A DNA stretch of 6,173 nt from contig JBALVO010000173.1 in NCBI GenBank assembly GCA_036961445.1, positions 1 to 6,173 on the forward strand. The letters are read 5' to 3'. Origin of the DNA: JBALVO01 sp036961445. Lineage in GTDB: Bacteria; Pseudomonadota; Gammaproteobacteria; Pseudomonadales; Halieaceae. The translations under genes were made by a program, and so were the position numbers. The notes under the pieces are model-generated. The model was given only the letters and a program-made list of their open reading frames with translations. It did no database searches and was not told the DNA's origin. Below, in pieces: positions 4,927 through 6,173 of the stretch (the first letter of the stretch is position 1; each line of letters starts with the position of its first letter).

Positions 4927-6173
4927 GTGGCCCAACTCGATAACGATACTTTGACCGCACTGGAGGAAATAGTCGGTGTGGGCAGGGTATTGACCGATAC
5001 GGAGTCCCTGCAGCGTTATGGTTGTGACTGGACTCGGGTGTACACGCCTGATCCCACGGCAGTCGTGCTGCCAGCGACAGTCGAAGAGGTGCAGAAAATC
5101 GTGCGCCTGGCGGCCCGGGAGCAATTAGCCATTGTCCCTTCGGGCGGGCGCACCGGACTCAGCGCTGGCGCAGTGGCGCACAATGGTGAATTGGTACTGG
5201 CCCTGGACAGGCTCAATTATATTGCAGGTTTTAATGCCGTAGATCGCACTGTGCGCTGTGGTGCAGGGTTGATTACCGAGCAGTTGCAGCAGTACGCCGA
5301 AGAGCAGGGTCTGTTTTACCCGGTGGACTTTGCCTCCAGCGGGTCCAGCCAGATTGGCGGCAATATCTCGACGAATGCCGGGGGTATAAAAGTAATACGC
5401 CACGGTATGACGCGGGACTGGGTGGCGGGCCTGAAAGTGGTGACCGGTACGGGTGAACTGCTGGACCTGAATCGAGGGCTGGTAAAAAACAATGCGGGAT
5501 ATGACCTGCGACAACTGGTAGTGGGCGCCGAGGGTACATTGGGCGTCATCGTCGAGGCCACCATGCGCCTGTCGCGACCTCCCCGGAATCTTGCGGTGCT
5601 GGTGCTGGGAGTGCCGGATATGGCCGCGATAATGTCGGTTCTGGCGGCCTACCAGGGCGCCATCGAGCTCAGTGCCTTCGAATTCTTTTCCGAGCTGGCC
5701 CTGCAGAAAGTCGTCGAGCACCAGAATTTGCAGCGGCCGTTTGCAACACCCGCGCAGTACTATGCCCTGTTGGAGTTCGAGCAACCGGACGACAATGCCA
5801 TGGAGCAGGCCATGACGTTGTTTGAGCACTGTGTGGAACAGGGCTGGGTGCTCGATGGCGTGGTGAGTCAAAGCGTTGCCCAGGCCGCATCATTATGGCG
5901 CTTGCGTGAGGATATTTCCGAAACCATCTCCCGCTGGACACCCTACAAGAACGATATCTCCACGGTGATTTCCAGAGTTCCGGACTTCCTGGCTGAGGTT
6001 GAAGCGGTGGTGAATGACAACTATCCGGAATTTGAAATAGTCTGGTTTGGTCATATCGGGGACGGCAATGTGCACCTTAACGTGTTGAAACCGGATGACT
6101 TGCCGATGGTCGAGTTCCAGCAGCGCTGCGGCGCGGTGAGCAAGTGGGTGTTCGAAATTGTGCAGCGTTATGG
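4927..6173 (+). CDS. FAD-linked D-2-hydroxyglutarate dehydrogenase-type oxidase (3' truncated by window edge)
   Basis: 415 codons of a VAO/PCMH-family flavoenzyme are present; the last 45-50 residues expected for the family lie off the right edge. FAD-binding parts are PSGGRTGLSAG (71-81), the SSGSSQIGGN region (137-146), AGGIKVIRHGMTRDW (about 153-167) and GAEGTLG (200-206). The C-terminal catalytic domain has the metal signature GHIGDGNVH with H376 and H383; the third ligand, a Glu in the usual AEHG motif, falls beyond the edge. R327, S331 and K341 align with the Arg, Thr and Lys that hold the substrate in human D2HGDH, with Thr changed to Ser. The expected reaction is D-2-hydroxyglutarate to 2-oxoglutarate, electrons leaving through FAD to an electron carrier. 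Divergent placement next to serA supports this over glycolate or D-lactate dehydrogenase, which share the fold. Translation starts at GTG behind GGAGGA (4915-4920). No signal peptide is seen. The family is certain; the substrate is well supported by context. Confidence 0.9.
   Translation, partial: MAQLDNDTLTALEEIVGVGRVLTDTESLQRYGCDWTRVYTPDPTAVVLPATVEEVQKIVRLAAREQLAIVPSGGRTGLSAGAVAHNGELVLALDRLNYIAGFNAVDRTVRCGAGLITEQLQQYAEEQGLFYPVDFASSGSSQIGGNISTNAGGIKVIRHGMTRDWVAGLKVVTGTGELLDLNRGLVKNNAGYDLRQLVVGAEGTLGVIVEATMRLSRPPRNLAVLVLGVPDMAAIMSVLAAYQGAIELSAFEFFSELALQKVVEHQNLQRPFATPAQYYALLEFEQPDDNAMEQAMTLFEHCVEQGWVLDGVVSQSVAQAASLWRLREDISETISRWTPYKNDISTVISRVPDFLAEVEAVVNDNYPEFEIVWFGHIGDGNVHLNVLKPDDLPMVEFQQRCGAVSKWVFEIVQRY

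Noticed and set aside
4922..4954. Ten-codon leader peptide starting at ATG 4922
   Set aside because: It is one base from GGAGGA, too close for initiation, and has no run of regulatory codons (no Ser or Gly run) that would suggest a leader peptide.
5125..5871. Minus-strand open frame (248 codons) opposite the flavoenzyme
   Set aside because: The plus strand carries the FAD-binding motifs throughout this stretch, and the antisense translation has no known motif.
1..6173. Mobile element, CRISPR, tRNA/rRNA or defence system
   Set aside because: No terminal repeats, transposase, integrase, repeat-spacer pattern, cloverleaf or rRNA stretch was seen on either strand; all long frames are explained by five metabolic or modification genes.

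Overview
The window is ordinary-looking, moderately GC-rich proteobacterial chromosome. SerA follows the short E. coli form residue for residue at its functional positions. Together with a TPR-sulfotransferase, a 2OG-Fe(II) oxygenase and a Tat-exported dienelactone-hydrolase-like protein, this points to a gammaproteobacterium, plausibly a marine heterotroph of the Halieaceae/Cellvibrionales kind. The genus is a guess from gene content, not something the sequence proves. I see no tRNA, rRNA, CRISPR array, insertion sequence or phage gene. Coding density is high, and the longest gap without a gene is 131 bp.

Region 1 (1-2493, + strand): the C-terminal part of a 2OG-Fe(II) dioxygenase (cut by the left edge) is followed 27 bp later by a 717-residue protein. 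That protein joins about eleven TPR repeats to a PAPS-dependent sulfotransferase domain. The two are probably co-transcribed and may act on the same peptide or protein substrate (hydroxylation and sulfation). The sulfotransferase keeps the Arg/Glu/Lys/Ser pattern of tyrosylprotein sulfotransferases.

Region 2 (2567-4795, - strand): serA (D-3-phosphoglycerate dehydrogenase, 409 aa, ACT domain with the serine-binding residues kept) is followed 123 bp downstream by a Tat-signal dienelactone-hydrolase-family protein. This block converges on the sulfotransferase gene, with 73 bp between the stop codons.

Region 3 (4796-6173): a 131-bp divergent intergenic region, then a GTG-started FAD-linked oxidase of the D-2-hydroxyglutarate dehydrogenase type, cut by the right edge. 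The serA/D2HGDH pairing has a known logic. SerA can make its thermodynamically poor first step go by reducing 2-oxoglutarate to D-2-hydroxyglutarate, and the FAD enzyme re-oxidises that product. The intergenic region holds the most unusual DNA in the window. A nearly symmetric core resembles an extended -10 element in both directions, and it sits inside a GC-rich hairpin followed by six U on the serA strand.

I found no convincing undescribed multi-gene system. The items most worth a second look are the oxygenase/sulfotransferase pair and the architecture of the serA-D2HGDH intergenic region.
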